64,000 bases of DNA from contig NZ_CP121682.1 in assembly GCF_029760955.1 (NCBI RefSeq), forward strand, positions 5,580,001 to 5,644,000. The letters run 5' to 3'. Under the pieces are notes generated by a model. It was given only the letters and a program-made list of their open reading frames with translations, was not told the origin of the DNA and did no database searches. Of the stretch, positions 1 to 8,732 are shown piece by piece. The translations under genes were made by a program, and so were the position numbers. Positions within the stretch are counted from its first letter, which is position 1. Each line of letters starts with the position of its first letter. This stretch comes from Streptomyces cathayae (GTDB lineage Bacteria > Actinomycetota > Actinomycetes > Streptomycetales > Streptomycetaceae).

Positions 1-179
1 ACTTCTGGCCGCACGGCGAGGTCTCCCGCGCGTACGGCGTCTTCGACGAGGGCAAGGGCTGCGCCGTGCGGGGGACCTTCGTCATCGACCGGGAGGGCGT
101 CGTGCGCTGGACGGTCGTCAACGCGCTGCCCGACGCACGTGACCTGAACGAGTACGTCGGAGCGCTCGACGCGCTGTGA
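1..179 (+). CDS. Peroxiredoxin (AhpC/TSA family), C-terminal part
   Basis: This is the last 58 codons of a gene that begins before the window; the reading frame starts at base 3 and stops with TGA at 177. The visible part reads through a thioredoxin-fold C-terminus with a TFVIDREGVVRW strand-turn-strand, the usual AhpC/TSA signature just after the catalytic region, followed by the terminal helix. It resembles actinobacterial AhpE-type one-cysteine peroxiredoxins, which reduce organic peroxides and peroxynitrite in the cytoplasm. The peroxidatic cysteine lies outside the window, so the subclass is inferred from the tail only. Confidence 0.75.
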   Translation, partial: FWPHGEVSRAYGVFDEGKGCAVRGTFVIDREGVVRWTVVNALPDARDLNEYVGALDAL

Positions 180-311
180 GCACGTCCGACACCCGGTGAT
201 TCCCCGCCCCGCGGCCTGCGGCGGCCGGGAACCCATCACTAGGATCGACACGTTGATCGGACATCCAACGCACGACGGGGCTTCCCGCCCCCGGACATCA
301 AGGGAGGACTC

Positions 312-887
312 GTGGGAGTCAGCCTCAGCAAGGGCGGCAACGTATCGCTGACCAAGGAGGCGCCGGGCCTGACCGCGGTCATCGTCGGACTGGGGTGGGA
401 CGTCCGCACCACGACCGGCACCGACTTCGACCTGGACGCCAGCGCGCTGCTGGTGAACAACACCGGCAAGGTCACCAACGACGCCAACTTCGTCTTCTTC
501 AACAACCTCAAGAGCCCGGACGGCTCGGTCGAGCACACCGGTGACAACCTCACCGGTGAGGGCGAGGGCGACGACGAGCAGATCAAGGTCAACCTCGCCG
601 GTGTCCCGGCGGAGATCGAGAAGATCGTCTTCCCGGTCTCGATCTACGACGCCGAGAACCGCCAGCAGTCCTTCGGCCAGGTGCGCAACGCGTTCATCCG
701 CGTCATCAACCAGGCCGGCGGCGCCGAGATCGCCCGCTACGACCTGTCGGAGGACGCCTCCACGGAGACCGCCATGGTCTTCGGCGAGCTGTACCGCAAC
801 GGCGCCGAGTGGAAGTTCCGCGCCATCGGCCAGGGCTACGCCTCCGGCCTGCGCGGCATCGCGCAGGACTTCGGGGTGAACGTCTGA
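312..887 (+). CDS. terD: TerD family protein (tellurium resistance / stress)
   Basis: 191 residues with the full TerD beta-sandwich. The N-terminal [12 protein letters not shown] strand is followed by a GLGWDVR turn and an acidic FDLDASALL loop near residues 38-46, which in characterised TerD proteins binds calcium. The C-terminal half carries [15 protein letters not shown] and [12 protein letters not shown], also family hallmarks. The start is GTG at 312 behind a strong GGGAGGA site. No signal peptide or membrane segment is seen, so it should be cytoplasmic or membrane-peripheral. It is the first of two tandem same-length paralogues. Ter proteins are linked to tellurite resistance, phage and oxidative-stress tolerance, and differentiation in Streptomyces; the molecular function remains open. 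Confidence 0.93.
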   Translation: MGVSLSKGGNVSLTKEAPGLTAVIVGLGWDVRTTTGTDFDLDASALLVNNTGKVTNDANFVFFNNLKSPDGSVEHTGDNLTGEGEGDDEQIKVNLAGVPAEIEKIVFPVSIYDAENRQQSFGQVRNAFIRVINQAGGAEIARYDLSEDASTETAMVFGELYRNGAEWKFRAIGQGYASGLRGIAQDFGVNV

Positions 888-940
888 GACGGTCACGTCC
901 CGGGCGCCGCCCGGGCCCGGCCGCCTCGTACGGCCGTTCT

Positions 941-975
941 GTCCGGCGCCACACGGTTCACGTGTGGCGCCGGAC
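941..975. terminator. Hairpin terminator between the two TerD genes
   Basis: A perfect 15-bp stem (GTCCGGCGCCACACG and its complement) with a 5-nt GTTCA loop lies between the paralogues. There is no U-tract, as is usual for Streptomyces terminators. It suggests that the second TerD gene can be expressed from its own promoter. Confidence 0.7.
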
Positions 976-1018
976 GCGCAGGACCACCTGAGAACACGAC
1001 CCGGGGAGGATCAGCATC

Positions 1019-1594
1019 ATGGGTGTCACGCTTGCCAAGGGGGGCAACGTCTCCCTGTCCAAGGCCGCACCGAACCTCACGCAGGTGATGATCGGGCTCG
1101 GCTGGGACGCACGCTCCACCACCGGAGCACCCTTCGACCTCGACGCCAGCGCGCTGGTGTGCAGCGACGGCCGGGTCATGGGGGACGAGTGGTTCGTCTT
1201 CTACAACCAGCTCACGAGCCCGGACGGCTCGGTGCAGCACACCGGTGACAACCTCACCGGTGAGGGCGACGGCGACGACGAGTCCCTGCTGGTCGACCTC
1301 TCCCAGGTGCCGGCCCGGTGCGACAAGATCGTTTTTCCGGTCTCCATCCATCTGGCCGACGACCGCGGCCAGGCATTCGGCCAGGTCAGCAACGCCTTCA
1401 TCCGTGTCGTCAACCAGGCGGACGGCCAGGAACTGGCCCGGTACGACCTGTCGGAGGACGCTTCTACCGAAACCGCGATGATCTTCGGCGAGCTCTACCG
1501 CTATCAGGGCGAGTGGAAGTTCAGGGCGGTGGGGCAGGGGTACGCGTCTGGGCTGCGGGGCATCGCTCTAGACTTCGGAGTCAATGTTTCGTAA
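1019..1594 (+). CDS. terD: TerD family protein, second tandem copy
   Basis: 191 residues, the same length as the upstream paralogue and clearly related along its whole length: [55 protein letters not shown]. The acidic calcium-type loop is conserved. The ATG start at 1019 follows a GGGGAGGA ribosome-binding site at 1003-1010. The paralogue pair probably arose by duplication and both copies look intact. The gene is followed 77 nt later by the DUF475 membrane protein, as in other Ter loci where a soluble TerD protein is paired with a TerC-like membrane partner. Confidence 0.93.
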   Translation: MGVTLAKGGNVSLSKAAPNLTQVMIGLGWDARSTTGAPFDLDASALVCSDGRVMGDEWFVFYNQLTSPDGSVQHTGDNLTGEGDGDDESLLVDLSQVPARCDKIVFPVSIHLADDRGQAFGQVSNAFIRVVNQADGQELARYDLSEDASTETAMIFGELYRYQGEWKFRAVGQGYASGLRGIALDFGVNVS

Positions 1595-1670
1595 AGCCGC
1601 CTTCGGCAGCGGGGAGAGTCTCCTCCGGAAGATCGTCCGGTGGAGCCCCCAACACATGATGGGGTAGCCA

Positions 1671-2807
1671 GTGGTTCTGAAAACCTTCGGCTGGTCGTTC
1701 GCGGTCACCGCGCTCGGCCTGGTCGCAGCGATCCTTTTCGGGGGGTGGACCGCCTTTGGCATCGTGGCGATCCTGTCGATCCTCGAGATCTCGCTGTCCT
1801 TCGACAACGCGGTGGTCAACGCCGGGATCCTGAAGAAGATGAATGCCTTCTGGCAGAAGATCTTCCTCACGATCGGCATCCTGATCGCCGTCTTCGGTAT
1901 GCGGCTGGTCTTCCCCGTCGTGATCGTCGCCCTCAGTGCCCAGCTCGGTCCGATCGAAGCGGTCAAGCTCGCCTTCGACGACAAGGACCAGTACCAGCAA
2001 CTCGTCACCGACGCCCACCCGTCGATCGCCGCGTTCGGTGGCATGTTCCTGCTGATGATCTTCCTGGACTTCGTGTTCGAGGAGCGGGAGATCAAGTGGC
2101 TGACCTGGATCGAGCGCCCGCTCTCCAAGCTCGGCAAGGTCGACATGCTGTCGGTCTGCGTCGCGCTGATCGTCCTGCTGATCGCCTCCATGACCGTCGG
2201 GGCCAACGCCCACCAGCACGGCGGCCTCCACGTCGACAAGGCGGAGACCGTCCTCCTCGCCGGCATCGGGGGTCTGATCACCTACATGATCGTGGGCGGA
2301 CTCTCCGGCTACTTCGAGGACAAGCTCGAAGAGGACGAGGAACGCGAGCACGAGGAGGAGGAGAAGGCCGCGCGCGCCGGAAAGCCCCGCACGGCGGTCG
2401 CGATGGCCGGCAAGGCCGCGTTCTTCATGTTCCTCTACCTCGAGGTCCTGGACGCCTCCTTCTCCTTCGACGGTGTGATCGGCGCCTTTGCCATCACCAA
2501 CGACATCGTGCTGATGGCCCTGGGCCTGGGCATCGGCGCCATGTACGTCCGTTCGCTGACGGTCTACCTGGTCCGCCAGGGCACCCTCGACGAGTACGTC
2601 TACCTGGAGCACGGCGCGCACTACGCCATCGGCGCGCTCGCCGCCCTGCTGCTCATCACGATCCAGTACGAGATCAACGAGATCATCACCGGCCTGATCG
2701 GCGTCGTCCTGATCGGTGCCTCCTTCTGGTCCTCCGTGCGCCGCAACAAGGCGATCGCGGCGGCCGGGGGAACCCCGGAGAAGACCGAGGTCTCGTCCGG
2801 GGTGTGA
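1671..2807 (+). CDS. DUF475 (TerC-like) integral membrane protein
   Basis: 378 residues with about eight or nine hydrophobic segments. Two inverted-repeat-like motifs are visible, EISLSFDNAVVNAG near residue 44 and EVLDASFSFDGVIGAF near residue 260. Acidic residues within membrane helices of this kind are typical of the TerC/DUF475 group and are proposed to handle divalent metal ions. A highly charged cytoplasmic loop (EEDEEREHEEEEK, about residues 220-232) separates the halves. The start is GTG at 1671 shortly after a GGGG-rich site. Its place between TerD and TerA-like genes supports a role as the membrane component of the Ter stress complex. Transport activity is inferred from family membership only. 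Confidence 0.88.
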   Translation: MVLKTFGWSFAVTALGLVAAILFGGWTAFGIVAILSILEISLSFDNAVVNAGILKKMNAFWQKIFLTIGILIAVFGMRLVFPVVIVALSAQLGPIEAVKLAFDDKDQYQQLVTDAHPSIAAFGGMFLLMIFLDFVFEEREIKWLTWIERPLSKLGKVDMLSVCVALIVLLIASMTVGANAHQHGGLHVDKAETVLLAGIGGLITYMIVGGLSGYFEDKLEEDEEREHEEEEKAARAGKPRTAVAMAGKAAFFMFLYLEVLDASFSFDGVIGAFAITNDIVLMALGLGIGAMYVRSLTVYLVRQGTLDEYVYLEHGAHYAIGALAALLLITIQYEINEIITGLIGVVLIGASFWSSVRRNKAIAAAGGTPEKTEVSSGV

Positions 2808-2835
2808 CAGCCCTCCGCGTGAGGAACGCTCTGTT

Positions 2836-2875
2836 CGGGGCGGCCGTCGAGGAACCACTCCTCGGGGCCGCCCCG
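2836..2875. terminator. Hairpin terminator after the DUF475 gene
   Basis: An outer 10-bp stem (CGGGGCGGCC with GGCCGCCCCG) encloses an inner 6-bp stem (CGAGGA with TCCTCG). It lies 28 nt past the DUF475 stop codon. Confidence 0.7.
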
Positions 2876-2973
2876 TCGGCCGTTGCGGGGGCGGCGGAAC
2901 GGCGGGACAACGGGACGGCGGGACGGCACGGCAGCGGGGCCGGCGGGGTTCCACGAGCGGACTTGGGGCGGGA

Positions 2974-3711
2974 ATGGGCTTTCTGGACGGACTGTGGCGC
3001 GGGAAAGAGACGGCCTTCGACTCGGGCAACGCGGCCACCAACGCCATCGAGCTGACCAAACGGTACGCGCAGGTGTCCCTGACCAAACAGGGCGCGGCCA
3101 ACGGCCATCTGCGGATCAACCTGAGCTGGCGGATGCGGACCTCCGACCTGGGCGGCTTCCAGCGGGAGAGCCTGCTGCGGCACCCGCTCAAGGCGCTCAA
3201 GCCCCCGGAGGTCGTCGCCCACAGCCAGAGCATGGTCAACGTCGACCTGGACCTGGGCTGCCTGTACGAACTCCAGGACGGCACCAAGGGCGTGGTCCAG
3301 CCGCTCGGCGGCCTCCTCGGCGACGTCAACGCGCCGCCGTACGTCAAGCTCAGCGGCGACGACCGGTTCGGCTCGGCGTCCGGTGAGACGATCTACGTCA
3401 ACCTGGACCAGCGTGAGCACATCAAGCGCCTGCTGGTCTTCGCGTACATCTACGACCAGACGCCCGCCTTCGACCGCACGCACGCCATCGTCACCCTGTT
3501 CCCGAGCAATGGCCCGCGGATCGAGATAGGCCTGGACGAACGCCATCCGCAGGCCCGCTCCTGCGCGGTGGTGATGATCGAGAACGTCAAGGGCGAGATC
3601 GTGGTCCACCGCGAGGTGAAGTTCGTCTACGGCTTCCAGGCGGAGCTCGACCGGCTGTACGGGTGGGGCCTGCAGTGGGGCCGCGGCTTCAAGTCGAAGG
3701 TGGACCGTTAG
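2974..3711 (+). CDS. TerA-like tellurium resistance protein
   Basis: 245 residues. The N-terminus MGFLDGLWRGKETAFDSG is followed by a beta-rich TerD-superfamily domain (QVSLTKQG, VNVDLDLGCLYEL, RLLVFAYIYD) that lacks the canonical DxDxDAS calcium loop and fits the TerA branch. An open frame extends far upstream, but the coding character and the conserved start MGFLDGLWRG place the ATG at 2974, behind GGGGCGGGA. It has no membrane segment. TerA proteins are thought to work with TerD and TerC in a membrane-associated metal-sensing stress complex. A terminator follows directly before the convergent TerD-like gene. Confidence 0.85.
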   Translation: MGFLDGLWRGKETAFDSGNAATNAIELTKRYAQVSLTKQGAANGHLRINLSWRMRTSDLGGFQRESLLRHPLKALKPPEVVAHSQSMVNVDLDLGCLYELQDGTKGVVQPLGGLLGDVNAPPYVKLSGDDRFGSASGETIYVNLDQREHIKRLLVFAYIYDQTPAFDRTHAIVTLFPSNGPRIEIGLDERHPQARSCAVVMIENVKGEIVVHREVKFVYGFQAELDRLYGWGLQWGRGFKSKVDR

Positions 3712-3726
3712 GGACCCGGTTGCGCC

Positions 3727-3752
3727 AGGGCCCCGGTCGTGCCGGGGCCCCT
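3727..3752. terminator. Bidirectional hairpin terminator
   Basis: A GC-rich stem (GGGCCCCGG with CCGGGGCCC, TCGTG loop) lies between the convergent TerA-like and TerD-like genes. Confidence 0.65.
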
Positions 3753-3764
3753 CCGGACCGGGCT

Positions 3765-4691
3765 CTACCGCCCGATGAACTGAGGTCCCTGCGGGGGCAG
3801 GCGGAAGTCGGGGTCGGGGGCGCCGGGCGCGGGGGGCGGGTAGCCGTAGCCGGACGGCGCCCCCACCGCGGCCGCCGCGGGCGATGTCTGCGGGTAGCCG
3901 TAGGCGGGCCGCCCGGTCGTCTGCGGGTAGCCGTACGCCGGCTGCGCGGCCGGGGGCTGCTGCGGCGGATACCCGTACGCGGGCTGGGCCGGCACCCCCG
4001 CCGGCTGCTCGGGCGGCATGGGCCCGGACAGGTCCGCCGCGGACGGGGCCTGCGGCTGGGTCAGCTCCTCGGGAGGGACCGGGGCCCCGGTCGAGGCGGA
4101 CGTGTCCGGCCGGCCGGGGTCGGGGGCCGAGGGGTCCTGCGCCGCCTCCGACTCGTCCACCGAGATGCCGAAGTCCGTCGCCAGGCCCTTCAGTCCGTTC
4201 GAGTAGCCCTCGCCGAGCGCCCGGAACTTCCAGCCCTCCCCGCGCCGGTACAGCTCACCGCAGATCAGCGCCGTCTCCTGGCCCGTCTCCGGCTTGACGT
4301 CGAAGTACGCCAGCGGCTCCGCGTCGGGCGCCTGCGCGTCGAACAGCAGGATGCGCAGCGTGTGCACCCGGTCGAAGGTGACGCCGTCCGCCGACGCCAC
4401 CAGCAGGATCCGCCCCACGCCGTCCTCGACCCCGTCGAGGTCTGTCTGGATCGTGTCGGTCAGCTCCTCGGCGACCCGCTTCTTGCCGAGCCGCCACACC
4501 GTGCCGGACGGGTGCCGGGGCTGGTTGTAGAAGACGAAGTCCTCGTCCGAGCGCACCCGGTCGTCGAGCCCCAGGAGCAGCGCGGACGCGTCCACGTCCG
4601 GCACACCCTGCCCCGGGGACCAGCGCAGGACGGCGCGTACCGTGGTGGCTTGGAGCGGGACGTTCGACCCCTTCAGCATGGCGTGCGTCAT
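3765..4691 (-). CDS. TerD family protein with Pro/Tyr/Gly-rich C-terminal tail
   Basis: 308 residues. Residues 1-170 form a TerD domain (MLKGSNVPL, VPDVDASALLLG, DEDFVFYNQPRHPSG, ALICGELYRR, KFRALGEGYSNGLKGLATDFGI). The rest is a low-complexity acidic then proline-rich tail with repeated PAYGYP units, likely disordered and perhaps a protein-interaction or phase-separating region. The start is placed at ATG 4691 (MTHAMLKGSNV) because the family domain begins there; a second ATG at 4679 is also possible, and a longer frame to 4760 shows no family similarity. The gene is divergent from the aldolase-led operon, so the 180-nt gap between them should carry both promoters. Confidence 0.9.
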   Translation of the reverse strand: MTHAMLKGSNVPLQATTVRAVLRWSPGQGVPDVDASALLLGLDDRVRSDEDFVFYNQPRHPSGTVWRLGKKRVAEELTDTIQTDLDGVEDGVGRILLVASADGVTFDRVHTLRILLFDAQAPDAEPLAYFDVKPETGQETALICGELYRRGEGWKFRALGEGYSNGLKGLATDFGISVDESEAAQDPSAPDPGRPDTSASTGAPVPPEELTQPQAPSAADLSGPMPPEQPAGVPAQPAYGYPPQQPPAAQPAYGYPQTTGRPAYGYPQTSPAAAAVGAPSGYGYPPPAPGAPDPDFRLPPQGPQFIGR

Positions 4692-4875
4692 GCGGTCATC
4701 CTGCCCTCTCCGTCCTGACCACGACAATGCGGGGGTATCGAGACGGTAGGGGAACGACACCGTCGGGACCCCCGGAGTTCACACCGGGCGGGAACCGCCG
4801 ACATCGTTCCGTACGTACTATTACCGGCCACCTTCCGACATTCCACAGCATGCCCAACGGCCACGGGGGAGTTCA

Positions 4876-6042
4876 ATGCATCACTTCGGACAGATCGCCC
4901 CGGCGGTGCGGAAACGTCTCTTCCACCGGGAGCCGGGCGTGTTCACACAGGAGTCACCGGCCCGTCTGCTCTCCACGGCCCTCGGCGCCACGCTGTACAG
5001 CCCCGCCACCCGCCCCCGGCTCGCCGACGACGTGGTCAAGCAGGCAGGGCGCGGCGTGGTCTCGATGGTGCTGTGCCTGGAGGACTCCATCGGCGACGAG
5101 GACGTGATCGCCGGCGAGGCGAACCTCGTCCGCCAGTTCGCCGACCTGGCCGCCCGGCCGGAGGCCGATCTGCCGCTGCTGTTCGTCCGGGTCCGGACCC
5201 CCGACCAGATACCGGACCTCGTCCGGCGTCTCGGCCCCGCCCTCCCGTTGCTGTCCGGATTCGTCCTGCCGAAGTTCACCGAGGAACGCGGCGTGCCCTT
5301 CCTGGAGGCCCTCGCCCTCGCCGAGGCCGAGAGCGGTCACCGCCTCTTCGCCATGCCGGTACTGGAGTCGCCGGAGCTGCTCTACCGCGAGACACGCGTG
5401 GAGACCCTCGAAGGCATCCTCCGCGCGGTCGACAAGTACCGTGACCGGGTCCTCGCCCTGCGCCTCGGCGTGACCGACTTCTGCTCCCCGTACGGGCTGC
5501 GCCGCGGCCCCGACATGACCGCCTACGACATCCAGATCGTCGCCTCCGTGATCGCCGACGTGGTGAACATGCTGGCCCGTGCCGACGGCACCGGATTCAC
5601 CGTGACGGGACCGGTCTGGGAGTACTTCCGGGTCCAGGAACGCATGTTCAAGCCACAACTGCGGCAGAGCCCCTTCCTGGAGGTACAGGCCGTGGAACTG
5701 CGCGCGACACTGATCGAGCACGCCATGGACGGCCTGCTGAGGGAGATCTCCCTGGACCGGGCCAACGGACTGCAGGGCAAGACCTGCATCCACCCCTCGC
5801 ACGTGCTGCCCGTGCACGCGCTGTCCGTCGTCAGTCACGAGGAGTACAGCGACGCGCAGGACATCCTCCGGCCGGAACGCGACGGCGGGGGCGTCCTGAG
5901 GTCGGCGTACACGAACAAGATGAACGAGGTGAAGCCGCACCGCGCCTGGGCCGAGCGGACCCTGCTGCGCGCCGAGGTCTTCGGCGTCGCCAACGAGGAC
6001 ATCGGGTTCGTGGAACTGCTCGCGGCCGGCCTGGCGGAGTGA
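4876..6042 (+). CDS. HpcH/HpaI aldolase / citrate lyase beta-like protein of the Ter locus
   Basis: 388 residues of TIM-barrel type. Visible elements are VSMVLCLEDSIGDEDV near residue 60 (the acidic strand of the CitE fold), LLFVRVRTPDQI, FVLPKFT and KTCIHPSHV towards the C-terminus, all characteristic of C-C lyases of the malyl-CoA/citrate-lyase group. The start is ATG at 4876 after GGGGGAG. Its stop overlaps the start of the next gene, so the three genes 4876-9544 are translationally coupled. Comparative genomics has linked this aldolase with phosphoribosyltransferases, a TRSP domain and HAD phosphatases in Ter loci, and proposed synthesis of a nucleoside-like stress metabolite. The substrate is unknown. 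Confidence 0.87.
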   Translation: MHHFGQIAPAVRKRLFHREPGVFTQESPARLLSTALGATLYSPATRPRLADDVVKQAGRGVVSMVLCLEDSIGDEDVIAGEANLVRQFADLAARPEADLPLLFVRVRTPDQIPDLVRRLGPALPLLSGFVLPKFTEERGVPFLEALALAEAESGHRLFAMPVLESPELLYRETRVETLEGILRAVDKYRDRVLALRLGVTDFCSPYGLRRGPDMTAYDIQIVASVIADVVNMLARADGTGFTVTGPVWEYFRVQERMFKPQLRQSPFLEVQAVELRATLIEHAMDGLLREISLDRANGLQGKTCIHPSHVLPVHALSVVSHEEYSDAQDILRPERDGGGVLRSAYTNKMNEVKPHRAWAERTLLRAEVFGVANEDIGFVELLAAGLAE

Positions 6043-8732
6043 CGTACCGGAGCGACGGCAAGAGACCTCATGGAGAAGGCAGTGAGAAGTCAGTGAACGA
6101 GGCAGTGCGCCGTGAGGCGCGCGACGGGGCACCGACCGGCGAGGGCGCGACCGGTGGGAGCGTCTGGTCCGGGAGCTGGGTCGCGGAGCGGCTCGGCGTC
6201 GAACTGGCCGGCGACGACCGGCTGACCGGACTGCTGGGCCTGGCCCTGCGCCGCAACCCCAAACGGGCCCACCTGCTGGTGTCCAACGTCCTCGGCAAGC
6301 ACGTACCCAGCCCGCCGTCGGTCGTCTACGGTCACGGTGTCGCCCTCGGCCGCCGGGTCCGCGAACTGCTGGGCGAACAGGCCCACCGGGCCGTGGTCCT
6401 CGGGTACGCGGAGACCGCGACCGGCCTCGGCCACTCGGTCGCCGACGGCCTGGGCGGCGCCCCCTGCCTGCACTCCACGCGCCGCCCGGTCCCCGGGGTG
6501 GCCACGGCGGGCGGTTTCGAGGAGTCCCACTCCCACGCGACCTCGCACCTGCTGCTCCCCGAGGACCCCGGGCTGCTGGCCGGGGACGGGCCGCTGGTCC
6601 TGGTCGACGACGAGTTCTCCACGGGCAACACGGTGCTGAACACCGTGCGCGATCTGCAGGCGCGGTATCCGCGGACGCGGTACGTCGTGGTCGCCCTGGT
6701 CGACATGCGCTCGCCCGCCGACGCCGGGCGGCTGGACGAGTTCGCCCGCGAGATCGGGGCGCGCATCGACCTGGTGACGACCGTGGCGGGCACGGTGCGG
6801 CTGCCGGAGGGCGTCCTGGAGAAGGGACAGGAGCTGGTCGCGCGGTACGAGGGTGCCACGGGGGACGCCGGTGCCCTCGGCCGTGCGGCCGACGGCGGGA
6901 ACCACCCCCTGGGGGCGCGGGACGCAGCCGAATCTGCGGCCACCGCCGCGCGGGCGCGATCGACCCGAGACGGCCCGCACCCGGACGGCAAGCTCACACG
7001 GGTGGATCTGGGCTGGCCTTGTGGCCTTCCCGACGGCGGACGCCACGGCTTCACCCCCGCGCACCGCGCCCGCCTGGAGAGCGCACTGCCCGACATGGCG
7101 GCCCGCCTCGCAGCGGCACTCCCCGACGGCGCGCACCGCGTGCTCGTCCTCGGCTTCGAGGAGCTGATGTACGCCCCGCTCCGCCTCGCCCACGCGCTGG
7201 AGCAGAGGGGCGTCGAGGCGCGCTTCTCGACCACCACCCGCTCACCCGTCCTCGCCGTCGACGACCCCGGCTACGCGATACGCACCCGGCTGGTCTTCCC
7301 CGCCCACGACGACCCCGCCGACGGTCCCGGCGAGCGCTACGCCTACAACGTCGCGGGCGCCGGCTTCGACGCCGTGGTCGCGGTCGTCGACTCGGCCGCC
7401 GACACCCCCGCGCTGCACGCGCCCGGCGGTCTGCTGGCCGAGCTCGCCGCGCACACCCCGCAGGTCCTCCTCGCGGTCATACCGTCGTACGTCCCCGCGC
7501 CCTCCTACGGACCTGCCGGACCCGACGTACCCGCCGGACCCGCCGGACCCGACGCCCTCGAAAGGCCCGCCTCCATGCTGCCCGAGCCCCTCCGCGGCCC
7601 CGCCTTCTCCTCGTACGCGCCCGAGGAGGTCGGCTGGCTGCTCCAGGACCTCTCGGACGTCACCCTGGAGGCGCCGACCGAGGAGCGCGAGGAGGCCATC
7701 CAGAGCGGCGGCGCGCACTACGCCGAGTCGCTGCCCGTCGAGTACCAGCCGAGCGAGCAGTACCAGCAGCTCTTCCACGCGGCCCTCGAGACCTCGGCGG
7801 CCCGCCTCGCCCACGCGGTCGGCGTGGTCACCGAGACCGTCCTCGCGGAGAGGTCACCGCGCCCGGTCCTGGTCTCCCTGGCCCGCGCCGGCACCCCCGT
7901 CGGCATCCTGATGCGCCGCTGGGCCCGGCACCGGCACCAGCTCGACCTCCCGCACTACGCCGTCTCCATCGTCCGCGGCCGCGGCATCGACGCCAACGCG
8001 CTGCGCTGGCTGGCCGAGCATCACGACCCCCGGGACGTCGTCTTCGTCGACGGCTGGACCGGCAAGGGTGCCATCACCCGTGAACTCGCCCAGGCCGTCG
8101 AGGAGTTCGAGAAGTCCCACGGCGTCACCGGCTTCGACCCGGAGATCGCGGTGCTGGCCGATCCCGGCTCCTGCGTACGGACCTACGGCACCCGCGAGGA
8201 CTACCTGATCCCCTCCGCCTGCCTCAACTCGACCGTCTCCGGCCTCGTCTCACGCACCGTGCTGCGGGCCGACCTGGTCGGCCCGGACGACTTCCACGGT
8301 GCCAAGTTCTACCGCGAACTCGCCGACGCGGACGCCTCGGTGGCCTTCCTGGACGCCGTCGCCGCCCGCTTCCCCGAGGTCACGGACGCAGCCTGCGCCC
8401 AGGCCAAGGAACTGCTCGCCACCGACCGCACCCCCACCTGGGAGGGCTGGGCCGCCGTCGAACGCATCAGTGAGGAGTACGGCATCCACGACGTGAACCT
8501 CGTCAAGCCCGGCGTCGGCGAGACCACCCGGGTGCTGCTGCGCCGGGTGCCCTGGAAGATACTGGCGCGGGCCGGGGCGGGCAGCGACCTCGACCACGTC
8601 CGGCTGCTGGCCGAACAGCGGGGCGTCCCCGTCGAGGAGGTCGACGGACTCCCGTACACCTGCGTCGGGTTGATCCACCCCCGGTACACGCGCGGCGCGA
8701 CCGGCGCCGACGGCAGGGCGGTGACCCGCTGA
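6039..8732 (+). CDS. Fused phosphoribosyltransferase - TRSP - phosphoribosyltransferase/StiP protein
   Basis: 897 residues fusing domains that are separate proteins in many bacteria. An N-terminal type I phosphoribosyltransferase carries its PRPP loop LVLVDDEFSTGNT at residues 186-198. A middle TRSP domain contains the eponymous TTTRSP near residue 398. A low-complexity Pro/Gly/Asp linker (about 488-510) follows. The C-terminal region is of the PRTase/StiP type, with VLVSLARAGTPVG and VVFVDGWTGKGAI near residue 667. GTG at 6039 overlaps the previous stop (GTGA); an alternative GTG at 6093 with an upstream purine-rich site would remove 18 poorly conserved residues. It probably supplies the ribosyl-transfer steps of the proposed Ter metabolite pathway. 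Product and substrates are unknown. Confidence 0.87.
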   Translation: MTYRSDGKRPHGEGSEKSVNEAVRREARDGAPTGEGATGGSVWSGSWVAERLGVELAGDDRLTGLLGLALRRNPKRAHLLVSNVLGKHVPSPPSVVYGHGVALGRRVRELLGEQAHRAVVLGYAETATGLGHSVADGLGGAPCLHSTRRPVPGVATAGGFEESHSHATSHLLLPEDPGLLAGDGPLVLVDDEFSTGNTVLNTVRDLQARYPRTRYVVVALVDMRSPADAGRLDEFAREIGARIDLVTTVAGTVRLPEGVLEKGQELVARYEGATGDAGALGRAADGGNHPLGARDAAESAATAARARSTRDGPHPDGKLTRVDLGWPCGLPDGGRHGFTPAHRARLESALPDMAARLAAALPDGAHRVLVLGFEELMYAPLRLAHALEQRGVEARFSTTTRSPVLAVDDPGYAIRTRLVFPAHDDPADGPGERYAYNVAGAGFDAVVAVVDSAADTPALHAPGGLLAELAAHTPQVLLAVIPSYVPAPSYGPAGPDVPAGPAGPDALERPASMLPEPLRGPAFSSYAPEEVGWLLQDLSDVTLEAPTEEREEAIQSGGAHYAESLPVEYQPSEQYQQLFHAALETSAARLAHAVGVVTETVLAERSPRPVLVSLARAGTPVGILMRRWARHRHQLDLPHYAVSIVRGRGIDANALRWLAEHHDPRDVVFVDGWTGKGAITRELAQAVEEFEKSHGVTGFDPEIAVLADPGSCVRTYGTREDYLIPSACLNSTVSGLVSRTVLRADLVGPDDFHGAKFYRELADADASVAFLDAVAARFPEVTDAACAQAKELLATDRTPTWEGWAAVERISEEYGIHDVNLVKPGVGETTRVLLRRVPWKILARAGAGSDLDHVRLLAEQRGVPVEEVDGLPYTCVGLIHPRYTRGATGADGRAVTR

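Noticed and set aside
1581..3347. 588-codon minus-strand open frame opposite DUF475 and TerA
   Set aside because: Low-complexity Asp/Gln/Arg/His translation, a mirror of the true genes on the plus strand.
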